This document shows positions 48,983 to 58,423 of a stretch of DNA of 64,000 nucleotides, in pieces. Location: contig JAMPIV010022916.1 of the NCBI GenBank assembly GCA_024509875.1, forward strand, positions 248,001-312,000. Direction: 5' to 3'. The number at the start of each line of letters is the position of its first letter. Within the stretch, counting starts at the first letter, position 1. This stretch comes from Oreohelix idahoensis. Taxonomy: Eukaryota; Mollusca; Gastropoda; Stylommatophora; Oreohelicidae. The translations under genes were made by a program, and so were the position numbers. The notes under the pieces were generated by a model. It was not told where the DNA came from, did not search any database, and was given only the letters and a program-made list of their open reading frames with translations.

Positions 48983-50460
48983 TGTTGCTTGTGGTGTTTG
49001 TAGTTGTAATCGTGTTCGAAGAGTGTCGATAGGTGTTGTCAAACATGAAGACAAACCAAAAGTCAACTCGACCTTCGCAGTGGTGTATTGATTTGGAGTG
49101 AGGATACAACAGTACGCGAATGCTGGAAAATGTTCTGAGAGTTGACAATAGGGCAATCTCGCTCACTCGTGTCAGAAAGTGTAAGACGAACTACTGTTTA
49201 CGTTTCCTTGTATTTAATGGACACATACTTCGACGACACAGGAACAGGAAACAGGTTGGCACAACATCATCATATACGTATAACAATAGTCTACAGTTTT
49301 AAATCGGCATTCATGTTGCATGACAGCATAATGGAATCTCAGTAGACAAGCATTCAGTGATTCCAATACAGTCTTTACTGACAGAGCACGTCAGTTCATA
49401 AATAATATATTCAAAATGGTTCCTAGACCTAACCTCGTCTAGCGAAGATTCATATGGATAAAGTTCAGCACATATTTCTTTGATAATAATATTGAACCAC
49501 TAATAGTGGGTTCTCTTCTGTAGCAGTGATCTCTGGACTCATCAGGTGATAGTAAGGGGCATCCCTGTTCTCTCCTCGATGATTGGAAAATATGGAATTC
49601 AAAATGGCTTCTCCTCCCAGTGAGTTGTCGCTCACCCAGGATACAAACTATGAAGCACAATCAAAGCTGATCATACATTAAATGTCCTCATCGCTTTGTA
49701 GATTCTACCATTTCTACAATTGACTTCATCACATAATATGGTGCTGCTAGGTATGAATGTCATCTTCATCTGGCTAATATTCGTCTAACCGTACAACCGT
49801 ACGACTGCTCATCGAATACAATGACTCAGGAAAAGTTCATAAGAAATGCGTCTTTACCTTGGTATCAGAAATACACTAGAATATGATTCTGCCCTTCCTC
49901 GTCAGTAAGAATGAACACTGGGGTGAATAATACATGGTATATCTAAAGAGACTACCTCTTTCCCCATTAATATAGAGATCACTTTTTCCGGCGACAGGCC
50001 GCTACAAAAAACTCAGCACCCAACAGGGCGGAACCTTCTCATGTCGACTTAGCCACACATCCGCCGAACAACCTATGACCCCGAGTTCGACACCGAAGAT
50101 ATAGTTCGACTTAGACATACAAAGATATTAAGATATAAGACAGTCTCGTCCTACATAGACAAGAAATACACATAGATTCGGGCCATAGATATTCTGAAGC
50201 AAGAACAATCTATTTCTAACCAAACAAAGAATAGATTGCTGTAAACCTAGATCCCTACGCTTAGTTCGATCTTCAGGAACGATACAAGAACAGATAACTC
50301 ACAGAATGAATACACATCGACTAATCTGAGTTCTGTCCCTTAGACTGATAATCGTGAATTCAAAGATAAATATATTTTTATCAGACAAATAATTACATTT
50401 TTCATTTGTATGCGTAACAACCGTAATCTGTGCGCCCCACAAAAGAATATGTGCGCAACA
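48983..50460 (-). repeat. E2 5' LTR (1478 bp, uninterrupted)
   Basis: TGTTGC to GCAACA. It preserves the empty sites of the SINE (near 49066) and of E1 (near 49234) that fill the other LTR. Confidence 0.95.
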
Positions 50461-50660
50461 GCAACATTACACTACATATTTATAACCCTAGACGTAAAAC
50501 GTAGTCATCATACATTCTAGTCAAATAATAAGTCTGAATGAGATCATAAAGGTGGTAGCAGAAAGGTACCCTGTAAACTTACCATAATATTTGTTATATT
50601 CAGGGACCTTCACAGCTGACCTCATTCAGTACACTAAGAGTACACAACAACAACATTTCT
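50461..50660 (-). repeat. E2 target duplication (50461-50465) and right part of old LTR E0
   Basis: After the duplicated GCAAC the E0 LTR resumes: ATAACCCTAGAC, CGTAGTCATCAT, ACCTTCACAGCTGA and TCAGTACACTAAG match the reverse complement of the E1 LTR start region in order. It fades out near 50660. Confidence 0.75.
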
Positions 50661-50684
50661 TAACATCAAATCCACCACCCTAAT

Positions 50685-51313
50685 TGTCACGGCATATTTA
50701 GAAAAATAGATTGGCGACATCGCTTATCAGCGGGTTTTGGCAACGCTGATAACTTTTTGAAAAACCGGTTAGTCTGGGACACCGGAAGTGGAAAATGGAA
50801 AGGCGCGAAAGAGGCAGATGACGCTGAGCCTTTGTCAGAGAGTGACGGACATTTTTGTGGTTCCCTTTTCGTTGATTGTGAATCATAGGCTGTGGTGATT
50901 TAGTCTAGTGAACATAATTATAATTCTGGAGTGGTTTAGTGTCCAGTGATATTATTGTCAGGCGTTCGGTTATAATTTGCCAGTGGATTTGTTTTTTTCC
51001 ATTGTGTAGTTTCCAGTTCGTCACAGTGAGCGATTGTTCAGCACTAAGTGTGTATACTGTAATACTGTCATTTGTTAGGAGTATTTTGATATATTACTTC
51101 GAGAAGTTTCTCGGGCAGTATTTTATGTATTCCATATTGTTTTCAGCCGTGTGTGGCTATACTGTGTGTAGTGCTTGATTAAAAGGGAATTCCTATAGAA
51201 AGTGTTATCTTCCTGTGTCAACCGTTTCATATTGTGGTCGTATCCTTAGATAATGAGCCAAGTATTAAATTAGCGTCAATGTTAAATCCACAGCAGAAAT
51301 AGAGGAGTTGACA
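50685..51313 (+). repeat. E3 5' LTR (629 bp)
   Basis: TGTCAC...TTGACA, collinear with 56999-57622 with a few percent substitutions by eye. The 79-codon open frame inside (50939-51178), present in both LTRs, has no recognised domain. Confidence 0.9.
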
Positions 51314-54106
51314 TCTGAGGGCTACGTCCGATTTTTTGGTGAGCCTTTAGGCCGTGGGGCCTGTATTTTATAGTATTAAATTCCCAGCTGAGTTCTGGGT
51401 GGTCCGTCCTATTCTTTATAAAAGGCCGTAGTGCCTATGTTTTTTCAAGATAGGCTTTAATTTAAGATGCACACAGTATGTACAGTGGAGTATATCCTGA
51501 CAGAATATCCAGAATACAGTTCAGAAAACCAGACTTCTACGTAAGTCTGTGTGCTAGCATATACAATACTGTCCTTAGGCACGGTACTGCAACCAATATC
51601 CAGGCGACTACACTGTTCTACACGATGCTTTCACAGCACTGTCCACCGAAAAATATCAGGATCATAAATCCACAAGTCTATGTGCCAGTCAATATCCTTA
51701 CTGTCTTTCGGCACTCTGATACGTAAAATATCCCAGTCAGGATCACTTCACTACGGTACTTCAGGATTCCAGCAGTCTTTAGCACAGAGTAATCCGGGAC
51801 CACTGAGATCAGCAGGCTTCACTCTTCAGCACAGTAAATTTCTCGGGTCACGACAGAGGCGTTGGTAGGCTTCCACTGGACAGGCACATCATAGAGGTAT
51901 GACAGCGACAGAACTTGGCAAAATCTCCGGAAGGTAATGCACCGAGGTAGGAAGAGCAGTACGTGTACTGACACTGCTGCAGGTAGACTACAGTGCTCAC
52001 ACACAGTCTCTTCTACAGCACGGGATGGCTGCAGTGCAGGAACATACGTAGGTAGGTTGCAGCAGGAACTGCCCAGGAATTCGGCTAAATGGCTACTACT
52101 TGTGACGGGAACAGGACAACTTGCCTACAGCAAAACACCCTAACACACCTGTAGGCCTAGGTAAAGTTAAACGTTTACCAAGGTACTCCACAACAACTCC
52201 TAACACCTCTAATGTAACACTCAAAGTCACAATGTATCAACCAGGATAGCGCAAAAACCGAAGTCGTCTCCCCGCCCTCTTGAACACGTAACTTTACTCC
52301 GCAGGGAGCCCCGAATGTTACCAAGAGATCGTGAAGACTACCTTGTAATATGTCTACTGAAAGCCAGACACCAGCTGCACTTTATCTCATCCCTTTTGAC
52401 ACACCTTCTAACAAAACTAGCCAGCCTACACGAAAATTACCTTTCCAACACAGCGTCAACCCCAAACAATGTCAAAATATTATCTGAACTGACAATAACA
52501 ATCTTACACTGTGACCTGAAAAAAAAACTAGGTTACGTATCGCGACGCGTCACACTTGACCGCCTACAGTTCACTACTGCTGACTGACAAACACACATAC
52601 CTGAAGCTGGCAACCGAAAATAAGTTTTGGAACTATACGTCAAGTGTGGTGTTCCGTTTGTTGGTCTACATCTTGGATCATCTATGCTGAAGAGCTTCTT
52701 GTACAAGCGCCGTTGGACCGTCAGTTAAGTTTTTGTTTGTAATTTTTGTATGCTATGCTTTATTGTTGTTTCTTGTTTCTTTTTTCTCTAAATTCTAAAC
52801 TTTATTTTCTGTCTATTAATCTGATATTTTAGAGTAGGTTAGTTCTATTTCTTCATCTGCTTCTTGAAACTTGCTTAATTATTTGTTTTTGTTTTCTCTC
52901 CTTTTGTTCTGTTCTTTTTCCTACTTTCTTTCTAGAACTTAGTCTGGATGTTTATATGGGGTTAGTTAGTTAGGTGGGATCTTCCACTCTATTTCCTGAT
53001 ACTTGGGGCATTGGTATTATATCTGTTATTATTGGTTATATGTTAGGTAGTTTCTTTTGACTGGAGTGAGTGGATAGGGCCTAGTGAAGGAGATAGCTCT
53101 CGGCACTTCATTGTTAAGTGTAGTTGTTGTTTAGTCTATTGTATAATATTATATTTGTGTGTTCAAGGGTGGACGGGTGGCGAGTTTAATTCATTCTGGT
53201 CCTACTTGTGGGAAAAGATTGAATTAGACTGATTTCTTTCTAGGGGGTGGCTGTGTATGTTTAGTGGTGGAGTAAGACAGACGGTTTTCCTGCGACTGCC
53301 CTACTTAACATTCCAAGCCGTGTTGGTGTTAGGTGTATTGGTGCAGTTTTGTATTGACATTGTCTTGCACATTCAATAATTCTTTTGTTGTGTTTAAGTG
53401 GTGTGTTCTCTTGTTCCATCTTTCTATCTTGTAAATACGTTTACAGGGATCCCTTGTTTTCGTTCGTGTGCAGTCACGCATTGTATATATTAATCTACCT
53501 CTGCTCTACTTTGTCTATCATCTTATTCCTCGTGACTGAGATTTTTGTTTTCGTAGTGTTTAGTGCGTGTCGTTTCATCTGTGTAGTGCTCATTTTGCCA
53601 ATAGAAACATTTATATGACAGATTAGTAATAATTAAAAGTATTATCTGAGTATAGCACCAGTGTGGGTGCCAGTGACAGACTTTGGAGTACAAGCTGATT
53701 TATTGTCAAGTTGGTATAGTGGTATCATAGCACTAGGAAGTATCATCAGCTGTTGTTGTACAATTGTCGACTATTGTAAGGGTCTTTGAGTGTATCATAG
53801 AGACTAAGTGGTCGGAAAGACCAAATTGTCAGATTAATGAGACAGTAGCCAAGGGGCAAAGTAAGACGATATTTGTACAATAAGAGGTAAAGTTGGATGA
53901 TATGTATACAGTGAGAGGTGAGGTGATTTACACTTACATGCATATATATGTGTAAATTGGAGAAGTGATATCAATATTTACTATCATTACTGCATAATTT
54001 GTAAGCAGAGAGTTATCTGGTGATATAAGTGAAGTATATACGATTGAGTAGTGGCGTAGTGAATATCTATAGCAAGAGATAATAGTGAGTATTCTGAGTG
54101 TACACC
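51314..54106 (+). other. E3 leader, 2.8 kb, unexplained
   Basis: Unusually long for a leader. 51314-51470 has AGGCCGTGGGGCC-type short palindromes. 51480-52320 is denser in CAG/CTG-like words and may be a separate insertion. 52630-54106 is T-rich then G/A-rich up to the start codon. I could not place a primer-binding site next to the LTR; the nearest TGG-starting candidate is about 25 bases away. Confidence 0.5.
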
Positions 54107-55003
54107 ATGGACTTACAGGCTTTCATTCAGATTGGTAAAGAATGTGGGTACATTGGCAAAGATCTAAATGCCTACGCCAAGGCAGAATATTACTCAGCAC
54201 AGAATCAAAATGCTTTGGAGAAGGAAAAGAAAGAGAAGGAAGAGAAGGAAAAGAAAGAGAAGGAAGAGAAGGAAAATATTGAGGATCAGAAGGCCTTAAG
54301 AGATGCTCGAGCTGCAGAGCTAGAGCTAAAAAGAAGAGAATTCGAGTTACAAGAAAGGAAGATAAAAGAAGATAAAGAGTTACAAGAAAGGAAGATGAAA
54401 GAAGTTAAAGAGTTACAAGAAAGGAAGATGAAAGAAGAAAACGATTGGAAACAGAGAGAGTTCGAATCGAAAGAAAAGAAGTTGAGCGAAGATAGATAAT
54501 TTGAAGAAAAGAAGAAGGAGAGAGAGATAGAAGTAGAATTATAGAAGAAGAGAATGAGGATTGATAAGGAAATACAATTAAAGAGATTGGAAGTGGATGC
54601 GAGTAGTCAGAACTCGACTCCTGGGGGGTCTCATCGTCCCTTTAGGCTGCGTCTGCCTAATTTCAATGACAAAATGGATAGTTTAGATTTTTTCCTTGAG
54701 AGGTTCGAGGCCAAATGCGTGGCCTGGAAGGCTGACAGAGATCAGTGGCCATCTCTGTTATCTACATTCCTAGTAGGGCCTGCGATGGAGACTTTTTATT
54801 GCCTCCCGCTAGATAAAAGGGCCGATTACGACAAAGCAAAGAAAAGGTTGCTCCGGAAGTTCCGTCTGACTGCTGACTGGTACCGGACGCGTTTCAGAAA
54901 CGCGATGCCAAGCGCAGACCAAGACTTCGAGGACTTCATCTCGAAGATAAAACTTCTGCTCAACAGATGGAGGGAATTAATAAGGACTTTGATGGCTTGC
55001 TAG
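54107..55003 (+). pseudogene. E3 Gag, N-terminal part, two stops and a frameshift
   Basis: ATG at 54107 in a strong context (ACCATGG). It begins MDLQAFIQIGKECGYIGKD, matching the first residues of the E2 and E4 Gags, and continues into a Lys/Glu coiled coil built from EKKEKEEKE and ELQERKMKE repeats. In-frame stops at 54497-54499 and near 54542-54544 interrupt the coiled coil. The capsid-like region (FRLRLPNFNDKMDSLDFFLE, then WYRTRFRNAMPSADQDFEDF) follows in the same frame. Near 54975 the frame shifts to that of the next entry. Gag would form the particle and bind element RNA. Confidence 0.8.
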
Positions 55004-56136
55004 ACTTGATGCTACGAGACAAAGTGTTGTCGTCGTGCTCATCTGAGTTGGTGGCGTTCTTCCAAGAGCGCCAGCCAAAAGATATTGAGCCCAATGCCCG
55101 ATTGGGGTATCATTATGTCCTTTCCCACCCGGGCAAACCCATCCACAAGTCAGGTCTGCCAGACGACATAGTTGCCGGTGTCGGCAAAGTTCAGCGCCAT
55201 CCGCGGCGAAATCAGTCAGGCGAGGCAGACAGGGGTCAAGAGCAGAAGTATGAGAAGCCTTCCAGTCCCTATCAGCCACGTAGAGGAAATTATGGGAATT
55301 TCCGATCCCATCGGAATGGTCGGCCGAGTTGGCAGAACCGACAATGTAAAAGTTATAGCGACGGAGGGGAGCGCCAAGCTCGTAAGCAGGTACGCTTCGA
55401 GGACTCTCAGGACAAAGACCGGTCTTGGTGTAAAGCAAAACATTACAAGCAGAGGAGCGGTTCCTCAGAGAGTCGATCTTCAGACTCTGATGCGCGGTCG
55501 TCGTCGTCTAAAGGTTCTAGCAAGAGTTCACGCAATGAGTTGAAGAGGGAGCGCTTGTGTACCAATTGTGGGGGAAATAATCATTGTGCTGACAGGTGTC
55601 CCACCCCGATTGAACACGCGAATTCCGCGTTCGTGTTGGACACAGTGAACAGCGAGGACTGTGCGGGGTGTCGTCCTTTGTTCCAGGCGAACGAGAGGAT
55701 AGTGCTACACTGTGGGCATGCGGCACCATGTCTGTCGGTAGTCCACGAGACTGGCAAGGTGGATCTCCACAAAGGCATGGTGGAGATGAAACCAGTCTCC
55801 GTGTTGAGGGACACTGGATGTACCACAATTGGGGTGCGTCGGTCGTGCATCGACGAGTCCTGCCTTACGGGCAAAACTGTGAAATGCACCACATTCGGGG
55901 GCAAAGTGGAGTCTTACCCCCAGGCATGCATCAATGTGGACACCCTGTTCCTATCGGAGAGAGTGAACGCGTTCGTTCTCGAGCATCCAATTGTCGATTT
56001 AATCGTCGGCAATGTACGGGGAGTGCATAAAGCCAGAGGTGTGGCTGGAGCAGAGCTCAGCATTACAAAACTCCCAAGGGGGATGACCAGAAGGTACATC
56101 GTAGACGTGGTTCGCGGCAAGTACCAAATGACATGA
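54967..56136 (+). CDS. E3 Gag C-terminal part and aspartic protease (open frame)
   Basis: Continues E3 Gag in another frame: the capsid end (LLDLMLRDKVLSS, FFQERQPKDI, parallel to E2 LMDLLLRDKIMSS and LHERKPKTL), a basic Ser/Arg-rich stretch (about 145-190), a zinc knuckle CTNCGGNNHCADRC (198-211), and a CAGC...LHCGH motif (232-250). Then comes the protease with VLRDTGCTTIGV (DTG at 282-284) and its GKxVKCxTFGG flap-side block, shared with E2. The frame ends with TGA at 56134-56136, overlapping the next ORF by ATGA. The frame is intact from the frameshift on, but its own start is upstream in the broken Gag. Protease would process Gag in particles. Confidence 0.85.
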   Translation: MEGINKDFDGLLDLMLRDKVLSSCSSELVAFFQERQPKDIEPNARLGYHYVLSHPGKPIHKSGLPDDIVAGVGKVQRHPRRNQSGEADRGQEQKYEKPSSPYQPRRGNYGNFRSHRNGRPSWQNRQCKSYSDGGERQARKQVRFEDSQDKDRSWCKAKHYKQRSGSSESRSSDSDARSSSSKGSSKSSRNELKRERLCTNCGGNNHCADRCPTPIEHANSAFVLDTVNSEDCAGCRPLFQANERIVLHCGHAAPCLSVVHETGKVDLHKGMVEMKPVSVLRDTGCTTIGVRRSCIDESCLTGKTVKCTTFGGKVESYPQACINVDTLFLSERVNAFVLEHPIVDLIVGNVRGVHKARGVAGAELSITKLPRGMTRRYIVDVVRGKYQMT

Positions 56137-56402
56137 TTGGGAGCAGTAAGAACTTATACGAGAGTCCGATAGCTAGTGATCGCATAATTTGGGTGCTTAA
56201 CGTTCCCCTGAGTGCTAGTTGGCGCACACTCAGACGAGTGTTTAATGAGGTCGCGCCGGTTAGATTTATGGAGGTATTGTCGTTGCGCGACAATACCAAA
56301 ATGGCACGGGTGACTTTTGCGAATAGATGGGGTGCGCGTAATGCAGTTAGGCAGAAGCATATGTCGTTGCTTCAGAACCATCTGCTAATAGTCCAGCAAT
56401 AG
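56133..56402 (+). CDS. E3 ORF3, RNA-recognition-motif-like protein
   Basis: 89 codons starting in the ATGA overlap with the protease stop, an arrangement seen where a terminating ribosome reinitiates. Residues about 17-87 fit the RRM plan by eye: strand 1 RIIWVLNVPLS (RNP2-like), helix SWRTLRRVFNEVAPV, strand 2 RFMEVLSLRDN, strand 3 KMARVTFANRWGARNAV (RNP1-like, with Met-Ala where family members usually have Gly-Phe or Gly-Tyr), helix and strand 4 HLLIVQ. Length, about 70 residues, is usual for one RRM. It occupies the place where pol would be. A role in binding element RNA is inference. The frame is open although gag upstream is broken. Confidence 0.6.
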   Translation: MIGSSKNLYESPIASDRIIWVLNVPLSASWRTLRRVFNEVAPVRFMEVLSLRDNTKMARVTFANRWGARNAVRQKHMSLLQNHLLIVQQ

Positions 56403-56975
56403 CTAGGGTTAGGTTTCGGGTTCGTGTTCAGTAAGATGTGGCGGTTGACGCGAACCGAACCTTAGAGTCTGACTCACGCCCCCAGTACCATTCTGATATG
56501 AATATGTGGGTTTTGTAAACTTGTACATATCATGTGATGCCTTGCTATGCATGTTTATGCTATAGTATGTTGGACTGTGAAATCTTTGTATCAGGAATCC
56601 ATAAAGGCAATTTTCTATAGAGTTATATTGAACGTATGTTTAAACCATGTTTTAATTGATTGTATATGGTAGGAGATTAGTTTTTGGGTTGGATGCCTAG
56701 ATAAGAATAACTGTGTATGTTCTATGTAGGGTATTGGTTAGACCAGGTGTGGATAATCGTTGTTATTTTTCACGACTGCCAGTACCTGGGGTGGCTTATT
56801 TCATGCTCATATTGTGTTTGGAGGATAGGTTGAGTAGGCATGAACGACAATGGTGGTGGATAAACATGGCTCTCTCTAGGCAGATGAGGAGATGCTGTCA
56901 TGGCATAGGTTCACCCCAACTCCGTACGGGGTCGGGCGAGGACTCCTCCGATGAAAGAAAACTACATTTTCTTTC
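56403..56975 (+). other. E3 3' untranslated region
   Basis: About 570 bp after ORF3 without a recognisable gene, leading into the G-run. Confidence 0.6.
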
Positions 56976-56978
56976 TTA

Positions 56979-56994
56979 GGGGGGGGGGGGGGGG
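56979..56994 (+). promoter_or_regulatory. E3 polypurine tract candidate (G16)
   Basis: AG followed by a run of 16 G in all, four bases before the right LTR, the normal position for plus-strand priming. Confidence 0.7.
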
Positions 56995-56998
56995 TTGA

Positions 56999-57622
56999 TG
57001 TCACGGTATATTTAGAAAAATAGATTAACGACATCGCTTATCAGCGGGTTTGGCAACGCTGATAACTTTTTGAAAAACCGGTTAGTCTGGGACACCGGAA
57101 GTGGAAAATGGAAAGGCGCGAAAGAGGCAGTTGACGCTGGGCCTTTGTCAGAGAGTGACGGACATTTTTGTGGTTCCCTTTTCGTTGATTGTGAATCATA
57201 GGCTGTAGTGATTTAGTCTAGTGGACATAATTATAATTCTGGAGTGATTTAGTGTCCAGTGATATTATTGTCAGGCGTTCGGGTATAATTTGCCAGCGGA
57301 TTGGTTTTTTTCCATTGTGTAGTTTCCAGTTCGCCATAGTGAGCGATTGTTCAGCACTAAGTGTGTATACAGTTATATTGTCATTTGTTAGGAGTATTTT
57401 GATATATTACTTTGAGAAGTTTCTCGGGCAGTATTTTATGTATTCCATATTGTTTTCAGCCGTGTGTGGCTATACTGTGTGTAGCGCTTGATTAACAGGG
57501 AATTCCAATAGAAAGTGTTATCTTCCCGTGTCAACCGTTTCATGTTGTGGTCGTATCCTTAGATAATGAGCCAAGTATTAAATTAGCGTCAATGTTAAAT
57601 CCACAGCAGAAATAGAGGAGTT
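56999..57622 (+). repeat. E3 3' LTR, last five bases missing
   Basis: Collinear with the 5' LTR as far as GAGGAGTT (57615-57622), then switches to the 27-bp minisatellite instead of ending GACA. Confidence 0.85.
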
Positions 57623-57903
57623 ATTGTAGTGTTTACTTTACTAATGTTAGTTGTGGTGTTTACTTTACTAATGTTTGTTGCGGTGTTTACGTTACTAATG
57701 TTTGTTGTGGTTTCTGCTTTAGTAATGTTTGTTGTGGTGCCGACTTTACTAATGTTTGTTGTGGTGTCAACTTTACTAATGTGTGTTGCAGTGTCAACTT
57801 TACTAATGTTTGTTGAGGTGTTTACTTTACTAATGTTTGTTGTGGCGTCTACTTTACTAGTTTTTATTGTTGTGTTTACTTTACTAATGTTTGTTGTGGT
57901 GTT
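57623..57903. repeat. 27-bp minisatellite block 2
   Basis: About ten units of the same TTTACTAATGTTTGTTGTGG repeat as 29231-30163. It abuts the truncated E3 LTR on the left and changes to GTTTTGTGACG on the right. Confidence 0.95.
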
Positions 57904-57973
57904 TTGTGACGTATAATGGAAATATAGCTTACAGTATCTGACAGTCTTTCGTGACATCGTAGCTTTCTATGAT

Positions 57974-58423
57974 TTGCTAGCAAAACCATGCATTTTTCTG
58001 CCTGTCTTACTCACACAAGCTTATTCTTCATCCACGCCTCTTTTCCTTGAACATAATCAAGCGAAGTTGTTTACCAACTTTCGCGACCTGCCAGTCATAA
58101 CAGGGAGCGAATCAGGTTTGTTTATCAAGTTTCTAACGCGAGCTGATCTGTCAATCATCGGATACCTGACAGACCGCACGTGGAAAACACAGGAACTTTT
58201 TGAAGTAGAAGATCGGGAAAAAATATTTCTCCGAGTACCTTTTGAAGTTCGTACACAGAAGCGAGTTAACTCTTTGATCTTCAGATACGGTCAAAATCTC
58301 CGAGAACCTCGTTACACGGTTTTTAGTCTCTGCTGTCGATTAGCAACGCCCGACAGAGCGACCGTGAAAACATTTATCTGGGGGACTCATGCTTCTGATT
58401 CTTTGCTACGCACAGTAGTGTGA
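57974..58423 (+). CDS. unrecognised 149-codon ORF
   Basis: Open from an alternative start at 57974. It has no low-complexity repeats and mixed codon use. Segments such as DLPVITGSESGLFIKFL and REKIFLRVPFEVRTQKRV look protein-like, but I recognise no family, and no signal peptide or membrane segment is clear. The first ATG lies well inside the frame if the initial codon is not used. Minisatellite sequence lies just upstream and AT-rich sequence downstream. It may be a decayed element gene, an exon, or chance. Confidence 0.25.
   Translation: MLAKPCIFLPVLLTQAYSSSTPLFLEHNQAKLFTNFRDLPVITGSESGLFIKFLTRADLSIIGYLTDRTWKTQELFEVEDREKIFLRVPFEVRTQKRVNSLIFRYGQNLREPRYTVFSLCCRLATPDRATVKTFIWGTHASDSLLRTVV

Larger units (their letters stand above)
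32306..50460 (-). mobile_element. Ty3/gypsy LTR retrotransposon E2 with integrase before reverse transcriptase (interrupted)
   Basis: LTRs start TGTTGC and end GCAACA, flanked by the 5-bp duplication GCAAC. Net size without the nested SINE and E1 is about 9.48 kb (LTRs 1477 and 1478 bp, internal 6522 bp). Genes run on the minus strand, so the right LTR is the 5' one. Next to it is a TGG-starting primer-binding-site candidate (48964-48981). Next to the left LTR is a purine-rich strand (minus strand of 42461-42480). LTR copies differ by roughly 1% by eye, so the insertion is fairly young. Coding stops make it inactive. Confidence 0.9.
50685..57622 (+). mobile_element. LTR retrotransposon E3, gag-protease plus RRM-like ORF, no pol
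   Basis: Direct repeats at 50685-51313 and 56999-57622 flank a 5.7-kb internal region read on the plus strand. The LTR begins TGTCACGG; the left copy ends GTTGACA. A 16-G run sits just before the right LTR. Gag and protease resemble E2, so this is a member of the same broad lineage. No integrase or reverse transcriptase is present. The right LTR lacks its last five bases and abuts a minisatellite; no target duplication can be seen. Confidence 0.85.

Noticed and set aside
50939..51178. 79-codon ORF present in both E3 LTRs
   Set aside because: Its conservation is explained by LTR identity; no domain and an alternative start only.
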